64,000 nucleotides of DNA from Hydnum rufescens UP504 (Eukaryota > Basidiomycota > Agaricomycetes > Cantharellales > Hydnaceae), in assembly GCA_014904985.1 (NCBI GenBank), contig MU128922.1, positions 280,399-344,398 on the forward strand. Direction: 5' to 3'. The notes under the pieces were generated by a model. It saw only the letters and a list, made by a program, of their open reading frames with translations, searched no databases and was not told the DNA's origin. Below are positions 1-11,867 of this stretch, piece after piece (position 1 is the first letter of the stretch; each line of letters opens with the position of its first letter). The position numbers and the translations under genes are program-made.

Positions 1-1
1 G

Positions 2-199
2 GCCTGTGAACTACCAACAGCGATTGCCTCCCTTGGTGCAGGTCTCCTTTCTCTGGGTCTTGTGGTCCCCAGCATAGACTTGGTGTGGTTTGTTGGCCCC
101 ATCACCAAGCACACAGGAGACATTGGGTTTGAACTGGTGTTTGCTGTCATGATGGTCCTTTACCCACCCTTCCAATGGTTAGAGATTTGCCTCAGGTGA
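2..199 (+). CDS. NCS1-family purine/cytosine permease, C-terminal fragment
   Basis: The frame beginning at base 2 is open to a TGA at 197-199 and encodes the last 65 residues of a membrane protein; the rest lies left of the window. It shows a hydrophobic helix (AIASLGAGLLSLGLVVPS), then VWFVGPITKHTGDIGFELVF and a second hydrophobic stretch ending near PPFQWLE. The order W-(Y/F)-VGPI, GDIGFEL, then YPP is what I know from the C-terminus of Fcy2-like nucleobase/cation symporters of the fungal plasma membrane. Substrate choice (cytosine, purines or others) cannot be read from this part. Fungal NCS1 proteins usually end close to this point, so the stop is plausibly native. Confidence 0.7.
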   Translation, partial: ACELPTAIASLGAGLLSLGLVVPSIDLVWFVGPITKHTGDIGFELVFAVMMVLYPPFQWLEICLR

Positions 200-835
200 A
201 AAGTGTAATGTTTTTTGCTTCTGCACCAGTGCTGTCATCCTCGATACAACACTCATGTGTGCAATGTAACAATTGTAATCTTGGTGTTTTTTGAGGGTTC
301 CTTGGATCAAAAGAGTGGTTTCCTTGTCTAGTGTGCATGTGCATCAGAAGCCCTGGCTGCTCATTCACCATCAAGACAGAGGTCATCTCTGCAGGCCAAT
401 TTCCTGAGGCTGGACCTGGTTTGCTATCTAACAAGAAATTAGGGCTTTTTTTTTTGCAGGATGAAAAAGGATGTACAGTATTCAAATAAGAGAAGTCAAT
501 AAGTTTGAGGTCTGAATGATCAACTCACTCCCAAGGTGAGAGGATATTGGCGAACACCGACACCTCTCACATTACATAATCATATCACATTACAAATCAT
601 CCTTGGTGTATTAGGTAGCAATAGAACCTTTTGTATCATCTTTTCTAGTCCCCCCTCAAATAGAGCTTTTCCGGACAGTCACTTTGCTACCGCCGACAGT
701 CTTGAACGCTCTCTAGACGAGATCGAGTGAACTCGGATACATCCGGATCCGGTTTCCTCACACGAGGGCTGAAGTAATCAAGACCATGTTTTCATTTTCA
801 TCCGACAAACGATGGTTTTCAACCCCCGTCACCCA
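200..835. other. No gene recognised
   Basis: Short open frames on both strands show no family motif, no plausible exon chain and no codon pattern. Only an oligo-T tract near 447-457 stands out. This is probably the permease 3' flank. Confidence 0.5.
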
Positions 836-1738
836 ACACTTACCGTCCTTGACGCTCTCCATGAGTGTGAAGAGGAAGGTGCTGCCATATTCTCCAACTT
901 GTGTCTTCATACGCGATCCAGGTACCTTTCCTGCGTATCTTGATCACAGGCCATCCACAACCTTATACAAGTCGTTCAGCTAAGAACATGGGGTGGCCCA
1001 ACATTTTGGACAGGGCGTGTGTCAAGCACAAGCCTGAGATATCCACGAGGATTTTCACCCAATCATGACTGATGAATCGGAGTGGCGTAGCCGCGTAAAC
1101 AAACAGTTTCCCAGACTTTTCCATGAGGAAATTCCTCTCTGCTTCTGTGCCCCATCGGCGGGCATAGGAAGATCAAGTTCCCTCTCTAGGTTCCGGGGTT
1201 TATTGAACACTGAAGATAGATACGGGGGTCCGTCACCCCCTTTCCCCATATGGTTTTCGAGAGAATGTGAGGCGGTTTCAAATTGCCGTTAGGTGTATTG
1301 TTGCAGAGTCCCTTCCGCTGGGCTCGTTGGCTCGTTTGGTTCAGTACCCCATGTTCCAACATTGGCAAGGCGCCCTCGTCTTAAGCTTTATCACACCTCA
1401 TTTCTCGAATTTATTATGGATACTTTGCGATGTTCCATGACGGAGTTTGTTGTTGTTCCTGAGCCAAAGCAGGAGCTACACCATGCTCTCTATTCGAACT
1501 CACGGTGAAATATCTAAAGCGGGACGCAGCTAGTATCTCAGATCCTTCCCTCCTAAACAGGGAGTACTGTAGATGGGCTGAGCAGACATTGAGAGATGAT
1601 GCTTTGGGTTACAAATCTTGCATTCTTGTCCAATGGATTACATCTCGCATCAGACTCCAGTGCTCCAGTGATGGCGCTCTACAGCCACAAGTATGGAATG
1701 CTGTCTCTCAGGCATGGTTAGCACGACATGGGATTTGA
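836..1738 (+). pseudogene. Decayed NACHT-type NTPase (NLR-like) relic
   Basis: Several frames in succession read like a basidiomycete NACHT protein, but stops and frame changes separate them. Near 836-955 the peptide TVLDALHECEEEGAAI resembles the Walker-B segment (hydrophobics, DALDEC). Near 1212-1345 RENVRRFQIAVRCIVAESLP resembles the segment after the NTPase core that reads roughly V-x-x-IV-x-x-EPL. Then LYHTSFLEFIMDTLRC (1390-1440) resembles the LHxSFRDFL motif, and DAASISDPSLLNREY (~1524-1568) the following helix. The order matches the intact NACHT gene at 17-22 kb. No P-loop or WD repeats were found here. The motifs are seen directly; that they derive from one gene is inference. Confidence 0.4.
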
Positions 1739-3768
1739 CTTCGCTACGGCACCTGACTCCGTCTCTACACCGATCCCAAGGCCCCTCATTTGACCTTTTG
1801 ATGGTCAGTGGATTCAGGTGGAGCAGGGTAAAAATCGTCACTTCAGATCTGATCTGCTACATCCCTCCCAATTATGCGCCCAAGTATATTGCGTCGAGCC
1901 ATCTGACTGAACCTCGGATTGCCTTTGGATGTAAGGGCGGTTGTTACTGTGCCATTCGACCCATTTTATTCATGCTCAAATTGAGGAATAGAAGTTGGCC
2001 CAGTGGACGAGTAAACAGAATGGAGCATCACTGTACAGTATCGGGGCGATAGAAATGTGAAGATAGGATGAGAGCGGCACATGGCGGTGATGACCGACCA
2101 CGTGAACGTTTCTCACGCTCCGCCATTGCCCGGCACCCCCTGATTAAATGCACGCTTCCACTGCCGTTATGTGAAGAGTCTAATGGCTCGGTATTCCTTC
2201 TCCAAGGGAAGGGTCTATTTCTGCTTTTCTCGAATGTGGATCCCGCTCATTAAGGCGATGTATATTCTATTATTATGTCGCCAGAGATCCTCATGCGCCG
2301 GGAAGTAGTGACTGCTGCCCGGATATCAGTGTCGCAGCTTATCGCCCATGCCTTCCCAGGATTCATGGGGTTGAGATATATTTCCACAACGATCGCACTC
2401 GTGTGGCATTGTGTGCTATCCGATCATAGGCGGTGGCGCGGGCCTCAGGCGGCTACACCTACTTATGGCCCAGCCCGCGGGGACCGCTAGCGATTGGAAA
2501 ATCCCCCCTTACTATACTTGTAACCAAGGGCGTCTTGGGGGCCACTTCCGAAAAAACTTAGGGGTCTCACGGAAGAATCTTTCTGCGCTTGGGCGTCGTC
2601 GCCAAGCGACAGGAGCGGGACTACGCAACCAATGCCGCGAACGTGCACCTCCTAAGAGCCGCGTATGATCCTGCGTTTTCGAGCTTCTTATGTGAACGGT
2701 GCGAGAGGACCTTATCTACTTGCTTGGGCCTACTTATCCGAAGCTGGACCGACCGCCACCATATGGTCGGATTCCCGCGCCATATCAAATGATTCCGAGG
2801 GTGTATTGTCGGGGAGAGGCAATGTGGGGGACGGGCGAGCGTGGGATAACCTGACATTCACTATGGGTTCTCCAATAATCTGTTCTAAACATGTTTGAGC
2901 GCCTGTGGGCACAGCCACCCACCTGAATTCGTGCATGGGGAGTGTGCAAAAGCTGGAGCTCGGGATTGTGTGTTTATTACGGGCTGTTGAATCAGGCCTA
3001 TGCGGATATCGTTTCCACCTCGGATCTATCCTCAAACGCCTAGAGTATCTGTTTTCCTTAGAAGCGTTTTGTTGTGGGAAGATGGCCTGATGTGGAGGGT
3101 GACCGGCCACCTGTCATTTTTCTTGCCACGACCAAACTTCTTGGCCTCGCTGACTGATACGTGCTTGCTTGGCATCACACTGCCTCCACCGGTTGGTGGA
3201 TGCATGCTTCTTCAAAGTTCTTGGCGATGGGATCCCGCCACTACATGTCGGATCTTCAGAGTAATCCACTGGGCCATTCTCTTCGCATGTCGCATCAACC
3301 AGCTTCCATGGTCTTGTCCTGTTCAAATTTATTGCGCAGTGCATCATGTAATTTCTTGGGGGAAAAAATGAACGAAACTTCTGGGGCCCAGCTTCCTCAA
3401 CCCTAGTAGCGTGGGGGGCTGTAGGTGTTCGAGAATCCTTGGCGACCCCCAATTTTGCATACATATATGCTAGTCGAATATTATAGAATGTGTTGTTGTG
3501 TGGGCGTAGTGGTATGTGCGATTGTGTCGGAGAACCACAAACGAGAGTGCCAAAAATCGGGCTGAAGACGCTCTCGTTCACTTGAGGGGGGCACTATAGA
3601 GCGGTTAGGGTGAAATTGCGGATAGAACGAAACGGAATCAGGCATATCGAGTCATTCCGCTAATCTTACGAGCATTCTATTGCAACACACGTTCGCTCTA
3701 AACATATATAAGGGGACGCGTCCCTTTCTTGATCTCACCCTCTCCCCAACAGTCCGATCCACTAGTAA
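1739..3768. other. No gene recognised
   Basis: About 2 kb without a convincing gene. Open frames up to 155 codons occur on both strands, but none shows a motif or a coherent exon chain. Some may be further debris of the NACHT relic upstream. Confidence 0.4.
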
Positions 3769-4521
3769 ATGGCCATCGACCGTTTCTATCCTGAAGGTTC
3801 CTCTGAATATCTCGCACAAGCTCACATCCGGTGAGCTTCTCTATTTCTCAGTGGTGCCGCCACACTCGCTAACGCCCATCGGACAGCGACTACATTTTCT
3901 ATGATCCCACCATCTCCATCCAGACTATGGCGGCCTGCGCCGCATACGCGGCCGTCCTCAGATTCGCGACACGCGGGGACGAGTATCCTATCTCTCCACG
4001 AAATACACGCGAACTTAAATCTATGCTGTCAGCGCTCTCTGTGGCTTTTTTCCTTCCACGCTGCTGCTCACCCTTGCTCTTTCCGACCTAGTAATAACCA
4101 CTGCATGGACGTGATTCATTCTCTCATTTCTCAGACCCGCTCGCAGATTCCAGTGGGTGGATACCACTTGGTTACGTCTGCTTCCTCGTCTCTTCTGTGC
4201 ATTCGGTCCACACCACTGATAAACGACTATAGGCACGTAGCCTCGCTTACGAGTCTATAGACAATATGCTGCGAACCGGGGACAACGCCGAAGTCCTCCT
4301 CGCCATGCATGTCCCAACGATGAAGGATCTCGAAATCTTCGATGCCACTCATCTTCCCTCACGAGGAACAACGGGACAAGCCTAATCAATCAATCAATCA
4401 AAAGTCCCCCCTGGACGCACTCATCCCGCATACTCTAATCTACGAGGTTACTCACCCCGGCTTAACCTTTACCACATCCATTGTCCAACCCATCAAGCTC
4501 AACCAGACTGCACACGTGTAA
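3769..4521 (+). CDS. Hypothetical multi-exon protein
   Basis: I do not recognise the product. An exon chain can be read: 3769-3830 (ATG preceded by an in-frame TAA), 3887-4040, 4135-4170, 4233 to about 4384, and about 4402-4521 ending in TAA. It gives MAIDRFYPEGSSEYLAQ, DYIFYDPTISIQTMAACAAY, a 12-residue exon, AYESIDNMLRTGDNAEVLLA and finally LIPHTLIYEVTHPGLTFTT. Donors GTGAGC and GTTACG and CAG or TAG acceptors support it; the GTGGCT donor at 4041 is weak. Exons 4 and 5 join only if the TCAA tetranucleotide run at about 4386-4403 is a frame-breaking insertion, since no GT donor lies there. The protein would be soluble, about 190 residues, with no signal peptide. Confidence 0.4.
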
Positions 4522-5889
4522 CTCTGTCCTCTTGTCATCAAGTACGATCTTTTTTTTCCGTCTATATATCCCTTCCGTCCGTATTCCATTATCAACGTTT
4601 TTTCTTGCCCTTCCATGCCGTGTCTTCAATCTCCCCCCCCCAACGATACCCCTCTCGTCACCTACTCAATTTTCTGTTCGCAAATACCCAAGTTACTCCC
4701 CGCCCCCCCTCGCGACTCCGGCCCGTTGTTGCTTCCTCTATATTTCGTACCAAAATCTTGTACATCCCCGTTCATTGTCAAAAAGTAGTTGAATGAGCCC
4801 CATGCACCTGCACCACTCCAAATCGGAATTCTGGCAATATGATGTGCGTGGCGTGGCGTAAATTCACCGACGATACAGTTGATGTTTTCGTTTTTTTTTT
4901 TTTTTGAAATCTCCATTACAGTACATATCTGTTCTTTGTTGCAACGCGCTGCTTATTCGAGCAATTCCGCGATTACTGTAATTGTAATGATATGATGATG
5001 TGCCTGATCCTCTTGAGGGTAGCTAAATTGACTGTTGACCAACTGTACAGCACCTAGGCGCCCTCCCCGCCTCCTACCTCCTGACGTTGATTGTATTTGA
5101 TATTTGTGGAGTAGTATCGCCGATTCCAGATACTTGTAATCACAATCTTACAAATGTGCGCGCTGCATGCCTATAGTCATTTGCCAAGAGGGAGGGGGAG
5201 GATATCCTTTTCGGTTCTGGGTTAGTACGTATACGGGTGAATGGATACCATTATGTACTGTACAGTACTGCAGTGCCAGGTCGCTTCAGGAATCTGGAAT
5301 AACATTCCCGATATAATTATTACAGGGCAGTGCCAGGGCGCGAAGGTCGATGAGGGATTTTGATATCATACAATAGGGCGCGTGGCGGAGAACTATTCTT
5401 AGATATTGGCGTCATCCCAATGGGCGCTAGGGCTAGGGTTGAAAATTTCAGGTTTTGAGTAAGGCGTATGATTTACAACGATCTTAAAAAGGGACCTCAT
5501 ATTGGTCTCATGTTGACTCCTTCCACCCAGGGTTACAATTGACAGGGACAGCTGATGGATCCACCAAGGTCTTGCGCCCAAGTGGTATCAGGGAAATTGA
5601 GGGTGACTGATTCTGTCAATAGCAATAGCGATTAGGGCCTTTAGGGTGTGGTCCCATGGCCGATTTAAACGACGAGGGTGGCAGCTGTCACCTTACCAAA
5701 GACATTCATTCTTGATGATGCGAAATTGGTTTTTTGGTTTATTGCCGTGCCGAGGTATTCGATGCGTCCAAAACGGCGCCCCGAAGAGAAAGGACTCACT
5801 ATCGAGAGCAGATGATTTGAACCTACATGTGTACGTAGGATTTGTTCGGATTAGACTAGTCCTATCTCCGATTATCTGTGTTACTCAGA
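4522..5889. other. Intergenic, no gene recognised
   Basis: The region contains pyrimidine-rich stretches (4540-4740), an oligo-T run near 4890-4905 and no frame that can be assigned to a family. Confidence 0.45.
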
Positions 5890-6471
5890 ATGTTGTCTAG
5901 TGATGATCCGCACACCGACGCATTGGTCTCATGGGGCCTGGATTGGCAGGATGACGGCCCATCAAGGCCGCATGACCAGGCAAGTCCATGCTTGACGTTT
6001 CAGAATGATAATGGAACGGTGTCGTCGTGGGTTTCGGAGCATCGTGACGTACAATCACGGACTGATGGACTCGCTCGTGAGGACCTACATCGTCATCATT
6101 GGACAAGACATGCAGGGTTTCGTAGATATCACAGGGGAGTGGGTAAGGGAAAAGGCACCATTGCCCCGGGGGGAAATGACATCTATGAACAGGTAATTCT
6201 GTCAGAGCTATGCCAATCTTCGGACTTGCCTCGAGACATGTACCGATGTATCATCTTCCGCACGGCGCCATTGACAAATACTTTCAGGGTCCCAGCCGAA
6301 CCGGGGATCGATGCCGCGTGTGGGGAGAATCTGCTCGACTCGGTTCCCGTTGAACTTTGGTGCAGAATATCAGTTTGTGGGGAGGTCCCGAAGTACATCC
6401 CTGCCGAGCCCGGCCCCATTTCAAGACTCGATCTTCTTCACTCAGAAGCTAAGAATACCCAGGCACAATAA
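5890..6471 (+). CDS. Uncharacterised open frame of 193 codons
   Basis: Open from an ATG at 5890 to a TAA at 6469-6471. It is the longest open frame in an otherwise gene-poor stretch. The peptide is polar with no signal peptide, membrane segment or motif I recognise. A second frame over 6005-6196 (LVRTYIVIIGQDMQGFVDI) looks at least as protein-like, so the true exon structure may differ or the locus may be decayed. No function is proposed. Confidence 0.2.
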   Translation: MLSSDDPHTDALVSWGLDWQDDGPSRPHDQASPCLTFQNDNGTVSSWVSEHRDVQSRTDGLAREDLHRHHWTRHAGFRRYHRGVGKGKGTIAPGGNDIYEQVILSELCQSSDLPRDMYRCIIFRTAPLTNTFRVPAEPGIDAACGENLLDSVPVELWCRISVCGEVPKYIPAEPGPISRLDLLHSEAKNTQAQ

Positions 6472-6941
6472 CACACAGCCATTGAAGAGAGAGCCAGCGA
6501 ATCGCCCGGAGGTGCATGAGAAGCGTTGGTCTTATTGCTATTGTCAGACTGGATTTATCCCCACATCTGCTATCCGGCGGAGAAGATGGACGTCTCCGCG
6601 GGGGATATTAATATGGAAATATCCCCACAGAGCCCAGTTGCCAGCAGCTCCAGATCAGAGCAGAGAAGCTTGTTTCTATAATCAGATCTAATCAGAGATC
6701 TTCCCTCAATCGACAAGCAACACTTGAGAGGGTCAAATCCAACCCAGGAAGAACAAAATGACATCAAGTGCGAGCATCCTGAGGTAGGGAGAGGCCAGAG
6801 GCCTTAGGGATCCAAGCGACAGCTGGATGCGGGTGGTGGAGCGCAAAGAATTCAAGCCGCCAATTTTGACTCCGCTAGGGGCTCCAATCGGCAGCCAAGG
6901 GGCTTTCCTCGTTGCCTCAAGGCAAAGCGTCTTCCATCCAA

Positions 6942-9900
6942 ATGGGCCTGCGAAAGGCCCTAGTCATCGCACTCGTCTTCGCAGTGATACATGACTCAAA
7001 TCCCATCGCGATTGCTTCGCCTGTTTCGTCTGACCCAACGCGTCAAAAACCCATTTCTTTCTCGCCATCATCAGGCTCCGGTGGTCCAAACCTATCTGAT
7101 GGGCGCCTTCGTGGACGAAATGGTCGACCATTGAAGGGTCGATTCCTTCACGTTACTGACATTGTGAGTCTTGACGCGATCTTCGTATGGGCGCTATCCG
7201 TGGCCCTATTTGCCTATGACTCTGCTCCTCGGCTGGCGTTTCCTTTTGGTCCCTTCTTCATTCTGCCTATCGATGACCTTGGGTTTTTAGCATCCAGATG
7301 AATTTTACATCCCAGGATCCAGCATAAAGACAGGGTGTCATTACCTTCCACCGAAGCCAAAGAAGCCGACCGGGCGGGATATTGGGGATCGTCCATGTCG
7401 TGAGTCCCAAGTTCTTTCAAGTGTTGGATGAATTTCCAAGGACCCGATCGTTATCGCACCGGCCTGTTTTGTTTTCCCATCTCATATTATTCATGCGTCT
7501 TCTTCCCCCAAAGGGACTGTGATACCCCTTTGAGGCTCTTCAATATCACCATGGAATGGCTAGAATCTGAGTGGGCAGATGAAGTGGATTTTGTGATATG
7601 TTCGTGCGATTAGATTCCACCTGTGTGATGATTTTCTGACATGTCTTCGACATGTGTTTCCCATTGTTCAGGGACAGGCGACAGTGCCAGGTGCATCCTT
7701 TTGCGTTCGACGAGGAATTTACTGCAGAGCCCCTGAGATCTTTTCTTATTGCCGAAATAATAGGCATGATATCGATAACGGGCATCCACGTACTCCCGCC
7801 GAAATCTATGAATCGAATAGAATGGTCGCCGACAGGATGGATGATATATTCCTATCTAGAGGCGTACCGGTCGTGCCGAGCTTAGGTGATTTCATTTTCT
7901 ACCGCATGAGTGGAATTCATCCTTCTTGACCCTTCACCCCCGAACGATTTAGGCAATAATGACATTTGGCGTCAGTATCGTTCTTATTGTTCCCTTCCGC
8001 CTTATCGCTAAAATAGGTTCATGTCCGTTGGTGACGGTAAATGACACGCTGTAGCCCATGTGAGTTGGTCGTTTTATGTACCAAGAGTGCTAGATCCGGG
8101 GCCAACCAGTCTTACTCTGTATTTATAGAACATTATGTACCCCGGTGGGTAGTCCTTGGTGTCGGCATCTGAAACCAGGCGAGCTCAGATGGCAATTCAT
8201 CCGAAATGGATTCTCTGGCTCTTATCACAGGTCCAAGCAGTGTTACGAATGAGTTTTCCTCGTGCGTCTGTTCCCGTTAATTCACGCTAGCTCCTCTCAC
8301 GCATGCGCCACATGCATCGTTGTCTCCTCCCCACAGAATATGGAGCCGCTTTATACCATTCGAATCATACCAGGTCTTCCAACGTGGAGCCTACTTCTCA
8401 TTAGACATTATTCCCAACGAACTGGGCGCCCTCTCCCTCAACACGCTGTACTGGTACGACAACAATAAAGGCAAGTCCCATCATTCTCTCACGAGATGCC
8501 CTCTAAGGACGTTTGTACTAAATACTTTGTTCGGTACAGCCGTCGAAGGGTGTAAGAAAGGGGAGCCTGGATCTCTGGAATTAGACTGGCTCGAGGTAAT
8601 TGTCTTCGAGAATTATTTGCTCAATTATTGGGTAGACTTTAATTGCTTTCTCAGGTTCAATTGGATGTTTTTCGGCAACGGGGGATGCAGGTATGGCTCT
8701 CTGGTATGGTATCCCCCTTTGGATGTTTTCTGCTGCACACGACTGCTCGATTCTGACGCTGATCTGATTGGTGTCTCTGACCCTCCAATTTCGGATGTTC
8801 AGGACATGTCCCTCCCACTCCTAGGAGCTATTTTCCAGACTGCTATCGGCGTTATGGCGAGGTGTGGATTTTTTATCCCTCGTTGTCTTTTTCGCGGTAT
8901 CTAAAATGCACAGCTCTGATCATACTGTCTCTAGCTCGCGATTCGATTTCAAGACACAATTGTGGGCCAATTATTCGGTGTACGTTCAAAAGGGCATATT
9001 ATTCCTCACTTCACCTGCATCTTGGGCAGGTCTGATCGAATCCGCATTGTTGCTTCTAGCATGCGAATGTCGACTACTTCTTTTGGATCGATACTGAAGG
9101 CATTCGCCCTCCGCCGAAATCCGCCTCAATAGAGGCGCAATCCACGCTTTCATCCCTTCTGTCTACATTCCTTGCTCGTGTCAGAGGATCGACCCAGAGT
9201 GGCAGTGGCACCAATGAAAAAATAGTTGACGACGTCAAGAAGAAGCCAGCCCTACATGACGAGCTCAAAGAGGACTTTGGCTTACTCCCAAGCATGAAGA
9301 AGGTCGACATGGATAACTTTGTCATCGTCAATGTTAGTCCAAGTGTCATTCCGACGTATTACCCCAGCGTGCGAGTCTTCACATATAATAATACTGGAGG
9401 GCCGGACGCCGCTTCGGCAGCGTTGCGTGCTCGTCGCCGTGGTGGTGATGATGGGAAATCCAAGTGCGACTTGTCACGGCGATCTCGATGAGTGTGAATC
9501 TTCTCCAACAAGGAATGGGGATGTTTCGGGGCGTGATGATCAAGATGATGAAGAAGAAGACGACGAGCTTGGTACGCGGAATGAAGATCGCACGGTGCTG
9601 GTGATTCAGCAACAAACGAAGCCAGACGTGGAGCAAAGCAAGAGGAAACATGGGCGTCGGTGAGCCGATTGATCCTACACCCCTTCGTATTGCTTTCCGA
9701 CCATACCATCTGCTCCCTTCTTCCCCCTCGTTGGTTGTCATAAAATGAAGCGTTTTTACACTCGCTCATTTAATCTCGTCTCAGGCGTGGGAAAAGGAAG
9801 GTCGATTGCAGATTGAAGAAGAATAAAGACAAGAAATCCTGTCGAATTAAAGGGCCTCGCTATAATGATCCTATGTCTCCAAGCCGGACCAATACCCTCT

Positions 9901-10317
9901 GGACTCCCCTGGGCTACGTACAGGTAATCTTCTCGTCCCTTAACTATGGTCGCCACATTTTTTGATTCCACACTGAACTTTTTGCGGACTTGGCCCGAAT
10001 GTCAGTTCAGCATGCCAGGCCTAGACGACGCCACAGCGGACATGGCACCACAATACACACTCGAATACGTGACATACGATCTTGGCGTACTAGACAACGC
10101 CACGGACTACCCTGTCCCACATCGGCTCCTTCCCAAAGAGCTATTCGATCCCGACAACACGACAGAGGTCAACGAATCGCTCTCGAGGAAATATGCACCG
10201 TATGGATTGCCGGATCTCACCATCGGGTCGTGGATGCGCCTTGCGAAACGCCTGGGGAATGGGAAACATAAGAAGATGTGGAAACGATTCAAGGCCTTCA
10301 TGTATATGAACGAGTGA
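6942..10317 (+). CDS. PPN1: Vacuolar endopolyphosphatase (Ppn1 family)
   Basis: Family role: a calcineurin-type metallophosphoesterase that cleaves inorganic polyphosphate chains in the vacuole. The ATG at 6942 opens a hydrophobic N-terminal signal/anchor (ALVIALVFAVIH). Exons: 6942-7163, 7291-7399, 7514-7599, 7672-7690, 7764-7885, 7953-7970, 8055-8059, 8129-8144, 8231-8261, 8337-8470, 8540-8595, 8655-8703, 8803-8861, 8935-8979, 9060-9463, 9513-9659, 9785-9923, 10006-10317. Metal-site motifs appear in family order: GRFLHVTDIHPD, then W-TGDSARHD over two junctions, GNNDIW-PHN, and LSGHVPPTPRSY. HANVDYFFWID follows, then an acidic linker and LWTPLGYVQ near the C-terminus. Exon 2 needs a one-base frame correction near 7355 to join CHYLPP to RAGYWG. 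The 8471 intron uses a GC donor. All other joins are GT-AG and in frame. Confidence 0.9.
8055..8144 (+). other. 5-nt and 16-nt micro-exons of PPN1
   Basis: Between the exon ending in the metal-site motif GNNDIW (7970) and the exon starting at 8231, the family sequence W-P-H-N-I-M-x-P-G-P can only be rebuilt from two tiny exons. One is CCCAT at 8055-8059 (after CTGTAG, before GTGAGT) and the other is 8129-8144 (after TTATAG, before GTGGGT). Phases agree at all four joins. The introns are 84, 69 and 86 nt. Confidence 0.75.
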
Positions 10318-10521
10318 CACGATCTACTGTAATATAGAGTAATATGTATAATAGAGCATTTTGACGATAACTAGGATGGCACCAAGAACAAAGCAAAACT
10401 ATTCTAAAAACATCAAGAGTCTTCCAGAGAAGGCAAGGACATTAGGTCGAAGAGTAAGTACTTCCTTGGGCAAGATACAAGAGGAAGCCACCGATCAGCC
10501 CACCGAGAAACCCGTCGCCTG
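10318..10521. other. Convergent 3' flank between PPN1 and a minus-strand gene
   Basis: AT-rich sequence follows the PPN1 stop. A short plus-strand frame from the ATG at 10377 ends in a possible GTAAGT donor, but no continuation was found. Confidence 0.4.
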
Positions 10522-11161
10522 TCATCGAGCCTTGGCTTTGACCTTACGGTTATGTTGCTCCAACTCTTTGTCGTGCCTGCATTGACATGATAGCAACAAC
10601 TTCCCCCGCTCGTTTCAGCCATTTAGGGGCCCATGGGTCAATTTCTGTTGGGAGTTTCGGGGGACACCTGTACTGGCTGATATTTAGAAAGCGGCGACGA
10701 CACCCCACCCAGGGAGAACAGAGGGAGCAGTGCTCAAATGGGTGGATAGATTGCGGCGAGCACTGGAGAAAGTAAATGGATGTGAGGGGGTTATGCGACG
10801 ATGTCTCCTAGTCATCTATGGAGGAGCTATAGCCCGTTCCGGAGTCCGGATTATGGATTGAGGTGACACCAGGGACAAAGCAGGCGTCATCATGGAACTC
10901 GACATTGTGGAGGATGCTGCAGCATTTTGACTCGCCATTTGGAGAGAAGAAACCATAGTAAGATAAGATGGGTTGGGCGGTGCTGCGATGGCTAGTATCC
11001 GACGCATCATCTTCAGTAACAGGCACGATGTCTGATGGAAGGGTTATACTTTCTCCATGTGACCAACCTGATGGCAAACATAGTCCAATGTGTCCGATAC
11101 AGGTCCCAAAAAATCGAGCTTGGGACTTGGAGGTATAATCATGATAATACCCAGAAACCAC
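10522..11161 (-). CDS. Hypothetical minus-strand gene, 3' part
   Basis: Product not recognised. Reading the minus strand, a protein-like peptide PKLPTEIDPWAPKWLKRAGE runs over about 10700-10590, and DKELEQHNRKVKAKAR ends at a stop at 10522-10524. The two lie in different frames, separated by either an unrecognised intron or a one-base shift near 10573. Upstream on the same strand, 11161-10808 is open and includes LSYYGFFSPNGESKC. The basic C-terminus and the Cys/His-containing EHCSLCSPWVGCRRR (~10760-10720) are the only notable traits. The exon chain and the start are unresolved; more exons may lie up to about 11.6 kb. Confidence 0.35.
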
Positions 11162-11867
11162 GATATAAGAGAGCTGATAGAAAGGCAGTTCGATGGACGG
11201 CTAGGCTTGGATGGGAAAGGGGAAGATATCGCAAGTGTGAGGTGTGGAGGGCTGTGGCAACAAGCGAAGGGCCACAGAGCAGAAAATATCGACAGGAGCT
11301 CTCAATGGATCCTAATTCTCTCGTTCCTCCAGGCGACTGCTACGGTTAATGCTTCATGATCAGTCAAGGGATTCCTTGAAGATCCCTTTATAACCTCTTC
11401 GTATCTGTGGTTCAGATAACCTCCCGCGAATCCCACGGATATCTGGCATTTGTGATGGATAGCTATCCAGAATTCTTCGTTTCTTCAGATACGGCCACCG
11501 ACGTTGGAGAGATTTCACCAGAGATGATGGAGATATACACATACCCAAATAAGTGGTGGGGGTTTTTGCTTGGGGTTCGAGCCGGTTATTCCTGAATTAG
11601 GCTAATTTCACGTGATGGGGAGTACAGGTCCCGGCCGGCAGTCTCGTACGAGATGGTAGGCATACACGTTTGTGCAGAAATAAGAACTAAGTCGAAAGGG
11701 GCTCTTTCCTCGCCTTGGCTGGGGTAAAGGATGGGAGGGGCCGGTGCTGGGACTAACGTTCGTGCTGCCAATGGCCACACGTGATGGAGTTCCCGCCAAC
11801 TATTAACCGGATTACCCCGATCTCACGGAGCACCGGTTTTACACCTTCCCGTTGTATATTCTGCACG
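11162..11867. other. Upstream region shared with fox2
   Basis: About 700 bp between the minus-strand gene and fox2. A minus-strand frame at 11548-11360 (SLQRRWPYLKKRRILDSYPS) could be a further exon of the minus-strand gene. The last ~200 bp before the fox2 ATG probably hold its promoter; no clear TATA box is visible. Confidence 0.35.

Noticed and set aside
9420..9512. A frameshift in PPN1 near 9450
   Set aside because: A 49-nt GT-AG intron at 9464-9512 restores the frame, so no indel is needed there.
9359..9769. Minus-strand frames opposite PPN1
   Set aside because: Shadows of the PPN1 exons encoding HANVDYFFWID and the acidic linker.
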